Positions 12,503 to 23,370 of a stretch of 64,000 nt of DNA are shown here, piece after piece; position 1 is the stretch's first letter, and each line of letters opens with the position of its first letter. This DNA comes from Bidens hawaiensis. Lineage: Eukaryota > Streptophyta > Magnoliopsida > Asterales > Asteraceae. The translations under genes were made by a program, and so were the position numbers. Below the pieces are notes generated by a model. The model ran no database searches. It saw nothing but the letters and a program-made list of their open reading frames with translations, and was not told where the DNA came from. The DNA lies in contig JAIQDT010005804.1 of the NCBI GenBank assembly GCA_021521415.1, positions 140,211-204,210 of the forward strand, given 5' to 3'.

Positions 12503-13385
12503 GTATCATACACTTAAGTGACTTAACTATATATATGTCGAAGGGGTCTACCCACTCTACAATCATTGCCTAGGCCTTTTGTCTTCATTTACCAACCACT
12601 ACACTGCCAAGAAACATGTGGTTTGTAATCAGAGATGCATAACGAAGTGGGCTAACCGAAGCGAAACCAGACCAGCTTGAACCAACTATATAGGAACCAG
12701 TTTGAAACCGAAATTAACCGCATGTTTGAGATCATTTTGAAGTTTTTGAGCAAGAATCAATTTTTATGTGTGCATGTATTTTTGTATGTATGTTATGTGT
12801 TTATCTATTTATGTTATTGTTATGTATGCATGAATATTATGTTAATAATGTTATGAATGATATTATGTATGTATGCCGGCCTGGCAAAACTGGCGTGTGA
12901 GGTTGGACATGATAACAAATCATATTGTATGTATGTTATATTGTATCTATTTATGTATCATACACTTAAGTGACTTAACTATATATAAATGTCGAAGGGG
13001 TCTATCCACTCTACAATCATTGCCTAGGCCTTTTGTCTTCATTTACAAACCACTACACTGCTAAGAAACATGTGGTTTGTAATCAGAGATGCATAACAAA
13101 GCGGGCTAACCGAAGCGAAACCAGACCAGCTTGAACCAACTATATAGGAACCAGTTTGAAACCGAAATTAACCGCATGTTTGAGATCATTTTGAAGTTTT
13201 TGAGCAAGAATCAGTTTTTATGTGTGCATCTATTTTTGTATGTATGTTATGTGTGTATCTATTTATGTTATTGTTATGTATGCATGAATATTATGTTAAT
13301 AATGTTATGAATGATATTATGTATGTATGCCGGCCTGGCAAAACTGGCGTGTGAGGTTGGACATGATAACAAATCATATTGTATT
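12503..13385 (+). repeat. Tandem duplication, unit about 452 bp
   Basis: Two head-to-tail copies. CACTTAAGTGACTTAACTAT occurs at 12511 and 12963, and TGCCGGCCTGGCAAAACTGG occurs near 12872 and 13327. Copies are nearly identical except for a few substitutions and a shorter junction. Each contains GTATGTATGTTATGTGT-type low-complexity DNA. A weak third echo of the end of the unit lies near 13500-13550. No coding function seen. Confidence 0.85.
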
Positions 13386-13916
13386 CCGTGTTCATGTTAT
13401 GTATGCATACTATGAAGCATGTATGCATAATATGTAGTGTGTATGTATGTTGTGTATATATATATTTATGGATGTTTTTTTATGTATATTATGTATGCTA
13501 TGTATGGCAGAAAGGGTCGGACTGGATAACTAGTTATATTGGGTTCAGTTCCAAAAAGATTGGATAACTAGCGATTCAATAGGTTGGAGCCAACGATTGA
13601 TTGGAACACGTGATCCTATGAAGAGTTTTGAGCGATTCATAAAGCCATAATATGTGGAAAAAAAATTTAAAATTAACGAATAAATCAAAATTAGTTCTAA
13701 AGAAGGAAACAAGATGATCGAACCAAAAGCCATAAGGGTGGTGGTAATGGGCTCAGGAACCCATCGGTGCCGTGCAGAACCTGTGGGAACACTGGGGATA
13801 CCTGACGGTGTCGACGAAAACATCCCGGTGGGCTTAGTACTTCCTGCACCATATCCCGTTTGTATTTACTTCTTCTTTTTGGAATATTGGTTTTAAACAA
13901 TCCTAACTATGCCTTG
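13386..13916. other. Intergenic DNA
   Basis: TATG/TGTA-rich DNA to about 13500, then unique sequence. Open frames on both strands at 13545-13900 overlap one another and match no family that I know. Confidence 0.4.
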
Positions 13917-14818
13917 TTGGCAAATAGCAGTCGCAACTTCACACTTGGCTGGTGTCGGTCCCAACTAAAGATGTATTTGTTTTTAACGGTTTGCGACTAA
14001 CGGATGACTAGCTCCTACGACTAATAAATAACTAACTCTAGTGTTATGCTTAGGTGGCACCCATTCACCACCTTCTCCTGCCACACCACGCCGAAAACCT
14101 GAACTAGCCTCCAATTCTCTCTAACACCGTTACACCGCTTCTCTCTCTCTCTCTTTTCAAAACGCATCGGAAAATTAGAAAACAAAGTATATTTCATCTT
14201 CTTATTTTGCCAAAACCTAGAACCCGAACCCGATCTTACTTTCCAAAACAATAAACACATGGCTCTTGTTAAGGGGATCAAAACGAGTTGACTGATGTAT
14301 CACTTACCTTGAATGGTGCACGAATGACAGTGGTGGACTTCGTCGAAGACAAAAAAGGCGGCACGCCGTTCAGACTTTGACTGAACGGAAAAGTGGCAAG
14401 AAAGGTGATTGGAGAGAGAGAGAGAGACGGTGTAACGTTGTTGGGGAGAATGGTGGCGAGTTGCAGGTTTCCAGCGTGATTTGGCTGTAGATGAATGTGG
14501 ATGGGTGCCATCTCAGCATAAGGCTAACATAGTTAGTTATCCGTTAGTCGCAGACTGTTAGGAACAAATACATCTTTAATTGGGATTAGGGATGAGCATT
14601 TGGTACTTGGTACCGGTACTACCAAAGTTTTGAGTTTCGGGATCGGTACGATACCGGTATTTCCCGAATTTTTACCTTCAATACCGGTACCGTAAAGGTA
14701 CCGATACCAAGATTTGGCGATTTTCGGGATCAGTATTTTTGGTACCCAGCTCATCCCTAGTTGGGATTGTCACTAGCCAAGTACGAACTTGAGACTGTTA
14801 TTTGCCAATAGAGTATAT
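13917..14818. mobile_element. Foldback/MULE-like element with ~250-bp arms
   Basis: The left arm starts TTGGCAAATAGCAGT (13917) and the right arm ends ACTGTTATTTGCCAA (14818). The complementarity continues inward through AAAGATGTATTTGTT, GACTAACGGAT, GGTGGCACCCAT and ACACCGTTACACCG to about 14165 and 14390, leaving a short centre. The right arm is interrupted by a 173-bp hAT MITE. I could not find a convincing target duplication, so the family (Mutator-like or foldback) is uncertain. The two minus-strand open frames inside are not recognisable proteins. Confidence 0.75.
14587..14759. mobile_element. hAT-type MITE, 173 bp
   Basis: Ends TAGGGATGAGC...GCTCATCCCTA are exact inverted repeats of 11 bp. 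Flanks are ATTGGGAT (14579-14586) and GTTGGGAT (14760-14767), an 8-bp duplication with one mismatch, the hAT length. The interior repeats GGTACCGGTA-like motifs on both strands. A second member of the family is at 51759-51959. Confidence 0.88.
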
Positions 14819-15880
14819 GTGGGATTATTTAAAGCTAATATTCCTTTTTTTACCTTAAACAATGTGTGTTAAGCCATGGTGGTGGTGACGGCGCAAAGGC
14901 GGTGGTGGAGCAGACGTGATAAAGAAGAAACAACGTTTTTTTTTCAATTTTTTAGTGTTGATATTTAGGGTTTTTTCAAATATGTAAAACTTATTTGGAC
15001 TGAGCCAAAATATTTAGAGCCCAGCTTAACCTAGAAATTATATAAATTTATATTAATGAATTTTAAAATTAAAAATAAAATTTAATTTAGTTTTTAAACT
15101 TTATTTATTTATGTTTTTTTATTAATTCGCGTATTTTTTTAATTAATAGAATGTTATTTTTAAATTATGTTACATTTATGTTTTTAAATTTAAAAACAAA
15201 TTAGTTAATTTAATTAAAAGAAAATAAATAAAATGGTTGAAAAATGAATTGAGATGGTTGTGTGTGGAATGATGTAGCATTGACGTGGATAAGAGAGTGT
15301 GAAAAAAGTGGTGAAAAGTGGTTATGGAAGTGGGATGGTCTAAGAACCGCTGCCACCACCTTAATATTACCAAAATCAAAATCAATTCCAATGAGACATC
15401 ATATCAACAAACCAAGGAAGAAATCAAAATTAGATGAAGATCACAAATAAATAAGCCGAAATCATAATTTGTTTCGCATATCATTCCATAGAAACATTCA
15501 CATAAACTTTATAATTTGGTTAAAAAAACTAACGCCTTCATTGGAGAAATTGGCCATCCTAAATTGGTTATGCCTGTTTTTGTCAAGCCCGTTCTGATCC
15601 CTCTTTTTCATTGTCCAGCCCATTTGGCCCCATTGAACAAATTCTTATAGCCCAAATAAATCCACCATGGGTTTATAAATAACCATATAAAACCTAATTA
15701 AAATGTTCCTGTTGGTTTTGTTAACTGTATGTAACATATGTTATGCATGTGTGTATGTTATGTATTGTATGTGTATTGTATGTGTCAAGGGTTCGGTAAA
15801 CACGTGTGTCTCCCTTCAGTTACTACATATTCGTCACACGAATCATCCTCAAGGTAGGGGGAGTAAACAGGTTGGATTTC
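14819..15880. other. AT-rich intergenic DNA
   Basis: No recognisable gene. The open frame at 15703-15900 starts in TGTATG low-complexity sequence and is not credible. Confidence 0.4.
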
Positions 15881-16103
15881 TTAAGGAATTTCCCAATTAA
15901 AAAATCGTCTTAGAGTTTTGAATATGATTTTGAGGGTGAGGCATAGCCTCGGAATACGTGTGTGATTTTGTGTACAATTACATATGATAAACAATTTAAA
16001 TATGCTAATCTGCGTACAAATATTTAAACAAGTAGGGTGCACGTATAGGGACCTTAAGCATACTGCTAGGTAGTTATGTCTAACCACCTATCCTATAGTC
16101 TTC

Positions 16104-16116
16104 GGTTCTGGTACCA
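16104..16116 (-). other. Degenerate primer binding site
   Basis: On the minus strand TGGTACCAGAACC lies three bases beyond the end of the LTR at 16120-18174; it differs at two positions from the initiator tRNA-Met primer sequence. It shows that the LTR is the 5' LTR of a minus-strand element whose body is mostly missing (at most a few hundred bases to the left). Confidence 0.55.
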
Positions 16117-16119
16117 ATC

Positions 16120-18174
16120 TGTCACACCCCAACCTACGGCAGAACATGCGGGGTGCGACATAATTTGTATCATAGCTCAAAAGACACTAAATGAATAACA
16201 TGTGTCAATATCTAAATTATTTATTTTATAAAAATCAAGTACACAAAAACATATCATTGTTCTCAAAGTAAATAACATTACAAATAAATATTCAAAGCAT
16301 AAATCAATGACTTAAAAGTAAATTGTTCTTTATTCATTATGTAACCTAAGGTATATTCTAAACTTCATCACTTGCTTCATCTCAAATAGCTACATGCGTT
16401 AAGCATGAAAATATATAGTCTGCCAACATAAAGTTGAGCAAGTAATCACGATTTTTATACCCAATAATACTGAAAATAACATTTCCTTGCAATAAACATG
16501 AATCACTACAGATAGCATAACAATAACATAAAAGGGCCATTTCCCTCGTCCCAACGGGTCCAGTTACTCCGGCGACGTATGATCATACTAATGAGGATGA
16601 CGATGAGATACCAACAACCATAGCTCAAAACAAACACATTGTCACATTCGCACGTATCAACTAATCGAGCAATTGCATATCTACGCATATGATGGAATTG
16701 CAGTGAAAATCATAATCTATTTAATTTGTGAACGTATAACGCTCCCAAAATGGAAAAAAGAAAACGGTAAAAATGGGGTTTGTGATTACTCACCAAAACG
16801 AGTGAATTAACGAAGACGAGTTAGCGATAAAAATTAAAATAGAAACGGTCGAGCTCCTCGAAATACGTCGACAAAGGTTCCCAGCTGTTAACGGTAATAT
16901 TAATTAATTATCAACGAAATAATTATAATAATAAGACTTATGACAGGCTCGGGATTTGATAGGGTTTTAAGTAAAATTAACATATTATTAGTTTATTTAT
17001 CATAATAATTACGGTTATTATTATTATTGTTGTTGTTATTATTACTTTTTATTATTATTAAATTTTATGTTAGATTTGTAAATAAAAAAGAATATAATAT
17101 ACATATAATAACAAGAAAATTAAACGAAAATAAATTTTGTTCAACGAGTAAAATTCAGTTCATAGGTATTATATCATGTGTGTGTGTATTGTTTTAATAT
17201 AAAAGGAGGCTTTTAAACAAAACCGAGGTCTGGTTTATCAAAATAATGCTTATTTAATGTTATATAAATGAAATAATATCAAAAATTCATTTAAAAAGTA
17301 TTTTTAAAGAAATAAAAGCTCAAAACCGGACTTGGGGGACTCGAACCCGCACCCCAGGCCGGCTCTTGATTTTAACGAATACGGACTCGCCATCAAGCCA
17401 GTGCCTTAGTTTGGTTAAAGAAGGAAACATTTATTAATATACGAAACAGTCCAGTTCTTCCCCAAATCACAAACCCTAGAACTCAAGTTGGTTTAATTGT
17501 TTATTGTTGATTAAAATTAAGTTATGGTTTTGATTAAATAGTTAAAAACGCACATGCATATAACAATTACCTTAAACGTTAACGAATTGATGGTGATTGA
17601 TGAAATAAGGTTTCGGCCAATACACGAACTCGAACCCGATATAGAATAACTTCTAGGGTGAAATTGATTTAGGGGTTAGGGTTGCGCTGCTATGAGGATG
17701 GTGTGGTATCGTTTAATTGAATTTTGGATACGTGTAAATAGGGTAATCGTCCAAGATCATCTGCAGGTTTGTATTTAATCAAATTAGATATCAATTAGTT
17801 AATGCTTTCTACAATTAGAGTGTCGATTGAACGCGCTTTTGATTAATGAACGATTTGGTATGATGATTTTGGATTTTTTAAATCAAAAAAGTAAATTGGA
17901 AAAAGGATTTGGGCTGACGGTTTGGTAGGGAAGGGAATTAAGTTGGGTTTTGCAATTTGGTCCTTCAATATGGATGGTGGGTACCCAAAAGGGGTTGAAG
18001 TTTAGTTAGGGGGTGTTATTACACTATACACATATTTATTATCAATTAAATAAGAAAAATAAATAAATAATATACTAAAATAAGTTTGGAATTTCATTTA
18101 TAAAGTTATCCGAATACGAATCCGGGTCAGGTAAATGCTACAAATACAAGGAAGGAAAAACCCGAAATGTTACA
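16120..18174 (-). repeat. Gypsy-type LTR of a truncated element (2055 bp)
   Basis: On the minus strand it starts TGTAACATTTCGGG (18174) and ends GGGGTGTGACA (16120), TG..CA ends like the other gypsy LTRs in this window. A primer-site-like motif follows. No partner LTR is in the window and the flanking 5-mers do not match, as expected if only one LTR survived with part of the body. No coding sequence inside. Confidence 0.65.
17330..17412 (-). other. tRNA-like segment (possible SINE remnant)
   Basis: The minus strand contains a box-B match GGGTTCGAGTCCC (17348-17336) and, 52 bases upstream, a box-A-like TGGCTTGATGGC (17400-17389). The flanking arms do not pair as an acceptor stem, so it is not a working tRNA gene. 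It lies inside the LTR at 16120-18174 and may be an old tRNA-derived SINE head or an RNA-polymerase-III-like motif of the LTR. Confidence 0.35.
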
Positions 18175-18646
18175 GGGAAGGTGAATAACGGTGGTGAAGA
18201 ACAGTAACGAAGATTGGCGGTGAAGAACAATGGTGGTCGATGGTGATAAGGTGCAGAACAACGACGAAGATCGTGGTGAAGAACGGTGGTGGATGTGCTG
18301 TGATAGCGACAAAGAAGGATGGTGAAGATCTGTGGTGGATGTGCTGAACCATTCAGATGTGGATTGTTAATGAAACAAATAATCTGAAGTCTGGCCGAAT
18401 CAGACTTCATAGCCATTCAGAGCTTAAACAAGCAGGCCCATAGTTTTTATAGAGTATCATCATTTTACACACATTTGTCATGCATAAAGCTAGTAAGTTC
18501 AAGTTTCATTGCATTTCACAAGTCAAAGAAAGTCATAACACACATTACTACTATATATAAATTAGAACTTTGGTAACGCAAGTGCCTTATTGGGCCAACT
18601 TGGTGGCATTGTATTAGTCTGTGAATTTTTTTTTGTTTTATTTTGT
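18175..18646. other. Intergenic DNA with GGTGAAGAAC motif
   Basis: Bases 18178-18345 repeat a loose GGTGAAGAACRRTGGTGG motif five or six times. The three overlapping minus-strand open frames are translations of this repeat. Nothing else recognised. Confidence 0.5.
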
Positions 18647-19027
18647 GGGTGTTTGGGATTCCTTATTTTTATCAACTTATAACTTATAAACTTTTTAAAA
18701 AGTTAATAAGGTATATAAGGTGTTTGGCAAACCATAAGGAGTTATGGATTTAAATTATGTAGAAGGAAAAATAAAGGGGTTTTGAAAAGTTAGGAATATG
18801 TAACTTATTAACTTACTGGGTTTGGTTTACCTATTACATCCCTATAACCTTCAAAACCCATTACACTCCTTTTAAAAAAAGTGTTCTTTTTAGTCATTTT
18901 AGTTTCTCCAACACATAAACTAATCCAAACATTTTTTTAAAAAACTTCTTTTAAAAATTTCATAAGTTAATAAGTCATTTTAACAAAAAATCCTTTTTCA
19001 CTTAAATAAGCAATCCCAAACACACCC
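18647..19027. mobile_element. MITE, ~381 bp
   Basis: Ends GGGTGTTTGGGATT (18647) and AATCCCAAACACACCC (to 19027) are inverted repeats apart from a 2-bp difference. The AT-rich interior includes paired AACTTATAAC/AAGTTAATAAG motifs. The right flank is TTA but the left is TGT, so the target duplication is not clear; the TIR resembles widespread plant Tourist or hAT MITEs. Confidence 0.65.
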
Positions 19028-19977
19028 TTAGTTCAGTTTGCATAACGAACGTAAGGAAACCGAACAAATGCCAATTTATTTTTGTTTTAGTTCCGGCACC
19101 ATAACAAACTGACGGAAACCGACCAAATTCGAGTAGACTCGCCTCTTCAACGCATGTGACTAACAATGCTCGGGTTTTACCAATGCGCAAGTTTACCATC
19201 CGAATCCCCTAGCCATTGGTCCACCTTCATATTTATATCCCCCCCCCCCATTTTTAGCTCCAGTGTCGTAACGAGCGTAATCAAAACCAACCGAATTTGT
19301 GTCGAATTACTGCCACAATGACCGAGACCGACAACGCTTGTATTTTCCACCGCTCAGGATTGCCGTACAAATAAACATCCTTTAAATATTTTGTATTTTC
19401 ATATGTTAATTTGCCAAATTAATTTTGGGCTTTAACGCTCAAACTTTACCAATGATGTCTATACCCTAACAAAGGTAACCGATATTGACTGAATTCGCGT
19501 CGACTCATCATCCTAATGCTCGGGCTTCAGGTAGAAGAATTAGCTTTGAATATGTTAAACGAACTTAATTCATGTTGTTTGATAAGCATAAATTGGATTA
19601 TAATTGTTATTTAGAAGTTATAACTGCTATATGAATATTAGAGGCGTGATATAATATAGAATCAGGTTGATTGTCTACACCACCACCAACCCTTCGGGTT
19701 GTCGCACTTTGCCTCCCCCCCCCCCGAATCCTTTAGGCTTTGTGTTATGGTGGGGGGCTTTGAAGCCCCTCCACAGTGCCACGTCAGCGCCACGTGGGCA
19801 CTGGGGGCATCGAAGCCCCAGGGCATAATGCCCCTCTATGGTGAGGGGGCTTCGAAGCCCAACCTTTTTTTTTCTTTTATAAAACAAAAAAACCAATACA
19901 ATAATAAAAGAAATACAATAATACTAAAATACAAAATAAATTAAATAAAAAAACATATAAAAAAATTACAACTATTT
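19028..19977. other. Intergenic DNA; GC-rich block next to transposase
   Basis: 19028-19670 has no recognisable feature apart from a poly-C run near 19241. 19680-19865 is GC-rich and contains three short palindromes of the type GGGCTTYGAAGCCC; with 21461-21625 it probably belongs to the non-coding ends of the Harbinger element between them, but I could not find its terminal repeats. Confidence 0.4.
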
Positions 19978-21328
19978 TTAGTCGTCGTCCTCGCCGTCAT
20001 CTTGCTTATTACTCCAAAGATGTTCAACCAAATCTGATCGAAGGCTGAAATTTGTTTCCCTTTTCGTTTTTTTTAATAAATTAGCAAGTTTCTCATATTC
20101 GTTTAGTGTACAGATCGGCTCTGGCTCATCGTTGTACTCGCCTTGGCAAATTGCTTTACCCAAATCCTCCAATATCATATTATGCAAGATAATGCAAGTG
20201 TACATTATGTTTATTAACTTATCCATTTGTTGAAAACGAGCCGGTTGTCTAATGATAGACCAAAGTTTCTTTAATACCCCGAATGCCCTTTCGATGTCTT
20301 TTCTTGCCGACTCGTGTTTTTTCTTGAAATACTAACGTTTTTCGTCAGTCGGGCACGTAAAGCTAAGAACCAACGTGGCCCACTCCGGATAAATACCGTC
20401 GACTAGATAATATCCGTATTCGTAGTCGACATCGTTCATGGAAAATGAGGTGTCGGGTGAGACTCCGTCTGTGAGGCGGTCAAAAATAGGGGACGCGTTA
20501 ATCATAGCTACATCATTGTCATTGTTTGCACTGGGCATCCCAAAAAACGCATGCCATATCCAAAGATCAAATGATGTAGTCGCCTCAAGGATAACTGTTG
20601 GGCCATCATGATCACCCCGATGATATTGACCTTGCCAAGCAACAGGACAGGCTTCTCATTCCCAGTGCGTGCAATTGAGGCTACCAAGCATCCCGGGAAA
20701 ACCGTATCTTTGTTGATGCACCTCGTATTTTTTTTGTACGTCACTTTGAGTCGGCTTCCTCAAATATTTTTTATGATATAGTTGTGGAATACCTAAGTAT
20801 AACAAATTTTATAAAATTCGCACTCAAAATGTTACGGTTTTGAAATAAATAATTAAAATAATAATACTCACATTCGCAGAATGTGTGAAGCGCCTCACGA
20901 GCCACTGTCTTCGAGATTTGTAAATACTCTTCCATGGCGTCGCTCGTAGTCCCGTACGTTAGTTGACGAATTGTCGCCATACATTTTTGCATAGTTGAAT
21001 ATCCTGGTTTACCTCTCGCGTCCAGCCATTGTTGGAAGAATGCATAATCGCGTTCTAAATCACCAACTATTCGTAAAAATAATTGGCGACTCATTCGAAA
21101 ACGGCGCCGAAATCGTTCCGAATCAAAAGTGGTGTCCGGCGAAAAATAATATTTCATCAACCGGTCATGAGCACCTACGCGATCCCATTGAAGATGAGGC
21201 CGTCTTTTTGGTGGTTGTGAGCTTTCACAATGCTAGACTACGAGTTGGGCAACCTAGAACGAATCCGAATTGGAAATATCGTCGATATCGGGCTGGCAGT
21301 GGGGTGTCAAAGATGAGTCGGAAGACAT
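19978..21328 (-). pseudogene. PIF/Harbinger transposase (HARBI1/ALP1-like), inactivated
   Basis: Two exons on the minus strand: 21328-20872 and 20792-19978, joined by a 79-bp GT..AG intron that keeps the frame. The protein has the N-terminal LMKYYFSPDTTF..FRRRFRMS region and the DDE_Tnp_4 nuclease domain: LNCTHWE, WQGQYHRGDH, LWIWHAFFG, YYLVDGIYP, then RKDIERAFGVL near the 3' end. Family role: cuts and moves PIF/Harbinger DNA transposons, usually with a Myb-like partner. Broken by three in-frame stops, at 21254-21256, 20656-20658 (where the family has Trp) and 20332-20334. In addition, the first catalytic Asp (family GS[LI]DC) is Asn here. The MITE at 1856 has Harbinger-type ends but its ends were not shown to match this copy. 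Confidence 0.87.
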
Positions 21329-21770
21329 GTTTGGAGAGAAAGTTTTAAAAAATTTAAATAGAAGAATGTGATGTTTGTAGAGATTAGGTGAATAGTATAT
21401 ATATGTGTGTGTGTTTTATATTATTTAAAATTGATTTTTTTTATATCAACGGTAATATACCCGTTGGGGGAAGGGGGGGGACCCACCCCATCTTCCACCT
21501 TCCGCACCTGCCTTCCCCTTCACCGTCCCCCCTTCTGTGCCCGCCTTGAAGGCGCCCCCGGTGTTATTCCCCCCTCTTCCACGCCCCATTCCTCCCCTTC
21601 TGCACCCATAGCGACCAGCCTTAAAATCATCTTGTATTCTTATCCGTTGGTTACCATATAAATGACAAAACATTGTGATTCACTCAATACCTTTTTACCT
21701 CACCTATTTTTTTAATTTATTATTTTAAAATTACGATCTTATCCCTACGCAACAAACAAACTTTACTCTC
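21329..21770. other. Non-coding DNA between transposase and CSP gene
   Basis: AT-rich leader, then a C-rich block at 21461-21610 likely belonging to the Harbinger element, then AT-rich sequence leading to the TATA box of the next gene. The open frames across the C-rich block are low complexity. Confidence 0.45.
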
Positions 21771-21771
21771 T

Positions 21772-21782
21772 CTATATATAAA
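21772..21782 (+). promoter_or_regulatory. TATA box of cold-shock protein gene
   Basis: CTATATATAAA follows a CT-rich stretch (ACTCTCT) and lies about 65 bases upstream of the ATG at 21843, a normal distance for a short plant 5' leader. The predicted RNA start is near 21810. Confidence 0.6.
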
Positions 21783-21842
21783 ATCCCCCATTCGCCACCT
21801 AAAAAAATATCTATTCCTGGTTTTTGATTTCTGGGGTTTGCA

Positions 21843-22406
21843 ATGGAGGTTGACGGCGCTAGGAAATCAGGAACCGTGAAGTGGTTCAACGACACCAAAG
21901 GCTTCGGTTTCATCACTCCCGAAGATGGCGGCGAAGAGCTCTTCGTTCACCAGTCCTCCATCCGTACTGACGGTTTCCGCAGCCTCGGCGACGGTGAATC
22001 GGTCGAGTACTTGATTGAGACCGGATCTGACGGCCGTACCAAGGCTGCTGATGTTACCGGTCCTAATGAAGCTCCGGTTCAAGGAAGCACACGTGGCGGC
22101 GGTGGTGATCGTTACGGCGGCGGCGGAGGTGATCGTTATGGCGGTGGCGGTGGTGGTTACAATGGCGGTAGCCGTGGTGGCGGTTACGGTGGAGGTGGTG
22201 CTGGTAATGGTTGTTATAAGTGTGGTGAGAGTGGGCATATGGCTAGAGATTGCAGTCAGAACGGTGGCGGCGGCGGAGGTAGGTACGGCAGCGGTGGTGG
22301 TGGAGGTTACGGCGGTGGCGGTCGTGGTGGCGGCGGCGGCGGCTGCTACAACTGTGGTGAGGAAGGGCATTTTTCCAGAGAATGCCCTAACTCTAAGAAC
22401 CGTTGA
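21843..22406 (+). CDS. CSP2: Cold-shock domain, glycine-rich CCHC protein
   Basis: An intact 187-residue single-exon protein. Residues about 8-75 form a cold-shock domain with the RNA-binding motifs KGFGFI (RNP1) and LFVHQSSI (RNP2). The rest is glycine-rich ([11 protein letters not shown] blocks) with two CCHC zinc knuckles, [14 protein letters not shown] and [14 protein letters not shown], the last ending seven residues before the C-terminus. This order is that of Arabidopsis CSP2/GRP2 and CSP4, which have about 200 residues and two knuckles (CSP1 and CSP3 have seven). The family acts as nucleic-acid chaperones that melt RNA secondary structure in nucleus and cytoplasm, with roles in cold response and development. 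The ATG follows a clear TATA box, and no other start precedes it in frame. CSP2 versus CSP4 cannot be decided here. Confidence 0.95.
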   Translation: MEVDGARKSGTVKWFNDTKGFGFITPEDGGEELFVHQSSIRTDGFRSLGDGESVEYLIETGSDGRTKAADVTGPNEAPVQGSTRGGGGDRYGGGGGDRYGGGGGGYNGGSRGGGYGGGGAGNGCYKCGESGHMARDCSQNGGGGGGRYGSGGGGGYGGGGRGGGGGGCYNCGEEGHFSRECPNSKNR

Positions 22407-22616
22407 TCTGTTAGATGGAGGGTAAATGTGTCTTTTTCACATTTTTACTTTGTTATCCTTTTATTTAGTTTTATTTTGTTTGTTGATGAATGAATGGTGA
22501 ACCGGATTATGTTTGATTTTGGTATACTCTTTTGGGTTTAATGCTTTAGTTATTATATGGTCACCTTTTTAAGTTTACGGTTCATATATTCAGCTGCGCC
22601 TTATTAATGAAATATT
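22407..22616 (+). other. Likely 3' UTR of the CSP gene
   Basis: T-rich sequence after the stop with several TTTTATTT/TGAATGAATGG phrases that could be poly(A) signals. The exact end cannot be seen. Confidence 0.4.
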
Positions 22617-22748
22617 TTTTTTTTTTTTTTTTTTAATGTTCAAGCTTGCCTCCTACTATTTACAATAAATCGCCATTATCAGGGATCGAACCCTGGACCT
22701 CTCACCCAAAGGCCTAAGCCTTTACCATCCCACCAAAGTGGAGATGGC
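22617..22748 (-). mobile_element. tRNA-derived SINE, 132 bp
   Basis: On the minus strand it begins GCCATCTCCACTTTGG, has a box-A-like TGGTGGGATGG (22735-22725), an exact box B GGGTTCGATCC (22693-22683), a short unique body and a terminal poly(A) (seen as poly-T at 22615-22634). A perfect 12-bp target duplication TAATGAAATATT flanks it (22605-22616 and 22749-22760). It is a complete RNA-polymerase-III type retroposon inserted close behind the cold-shock protein gene. Confidence 0.9.
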
Positions 22749-22760
22749 TAATGAAATATT

Positions 22761-23365
22761 GTTTGTGTTGGATGATGAATGTTGTTGATTTGTTGGTTGA
22801 ATTGTCATGTGTATCTGGTCAAATGTGGGGACTTTACCTTTTGCATGCAAAGGTTTATGATGGGTTTGTGCTTTACTACTGTTGGCTTTTTGGTTGTGAT
22901 GCTTTTTGTCTTCATCTGAGAATTGATTATGTGAATTGTGATGAATGATGATTCTTGGTGGGTGGAGGAGCGTTTGACATTAGCTTTTTAGGACCAACAA
23001 GGTTACGTGCAATATTGGAAAATGAAAGAAAATGTAACACTGAAAATGAAATAACGGCATACTGAAAATGAAATTAAAGTATTTTGGCTAGGATGGTTCA
23101 GTTGAGTTATATTATGTTATGGTTTTTTGGGCGAGTTTTGAAGTTTTTGCAGCTCAATCTGTTTTCGTGAGAGTGGACGGACACTCTGTTTTGAACCCAC
23201 ATGAAAACACTACCGAACTATCATTGTTGGCCACTTACCTTCTTAACTTGATTATTCATTATTTGTGACCCAATTTTCACACTATTTTTTTAAGTTAGAT
23301 ATAAAATTAAATTAAACAAAAACAACTTTTCATGTATTTAAAAGAAAACTACAATAAAAGATAAA
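22761..23365. other. Intergenic DNA
   Basis: TG-rich to about 22960, then AT-rich. No gene recognised; the open frame at 22751-22948 has no family resemblance. Confidence 0.4.
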
Positions 23366-23370
23366 GCCTA

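Noticed and set aside
14021..14511. Two minus-strand open frames as genes
   Set aside because: They lie inside the foldback element, one in each arm, and match no family.
17330..17412. Functional tRNA gene
   Set aside because: Boxes A and B are present but the acceptor stem does not pair and no anticodon arm is clear.
21867..22370. Long minus-strand open frame opposite the cold-shock gene
   Set aside because: Ala/Thr/Val-rich mirror of a glycine-rich coding sequence; a shadow of the real gene.
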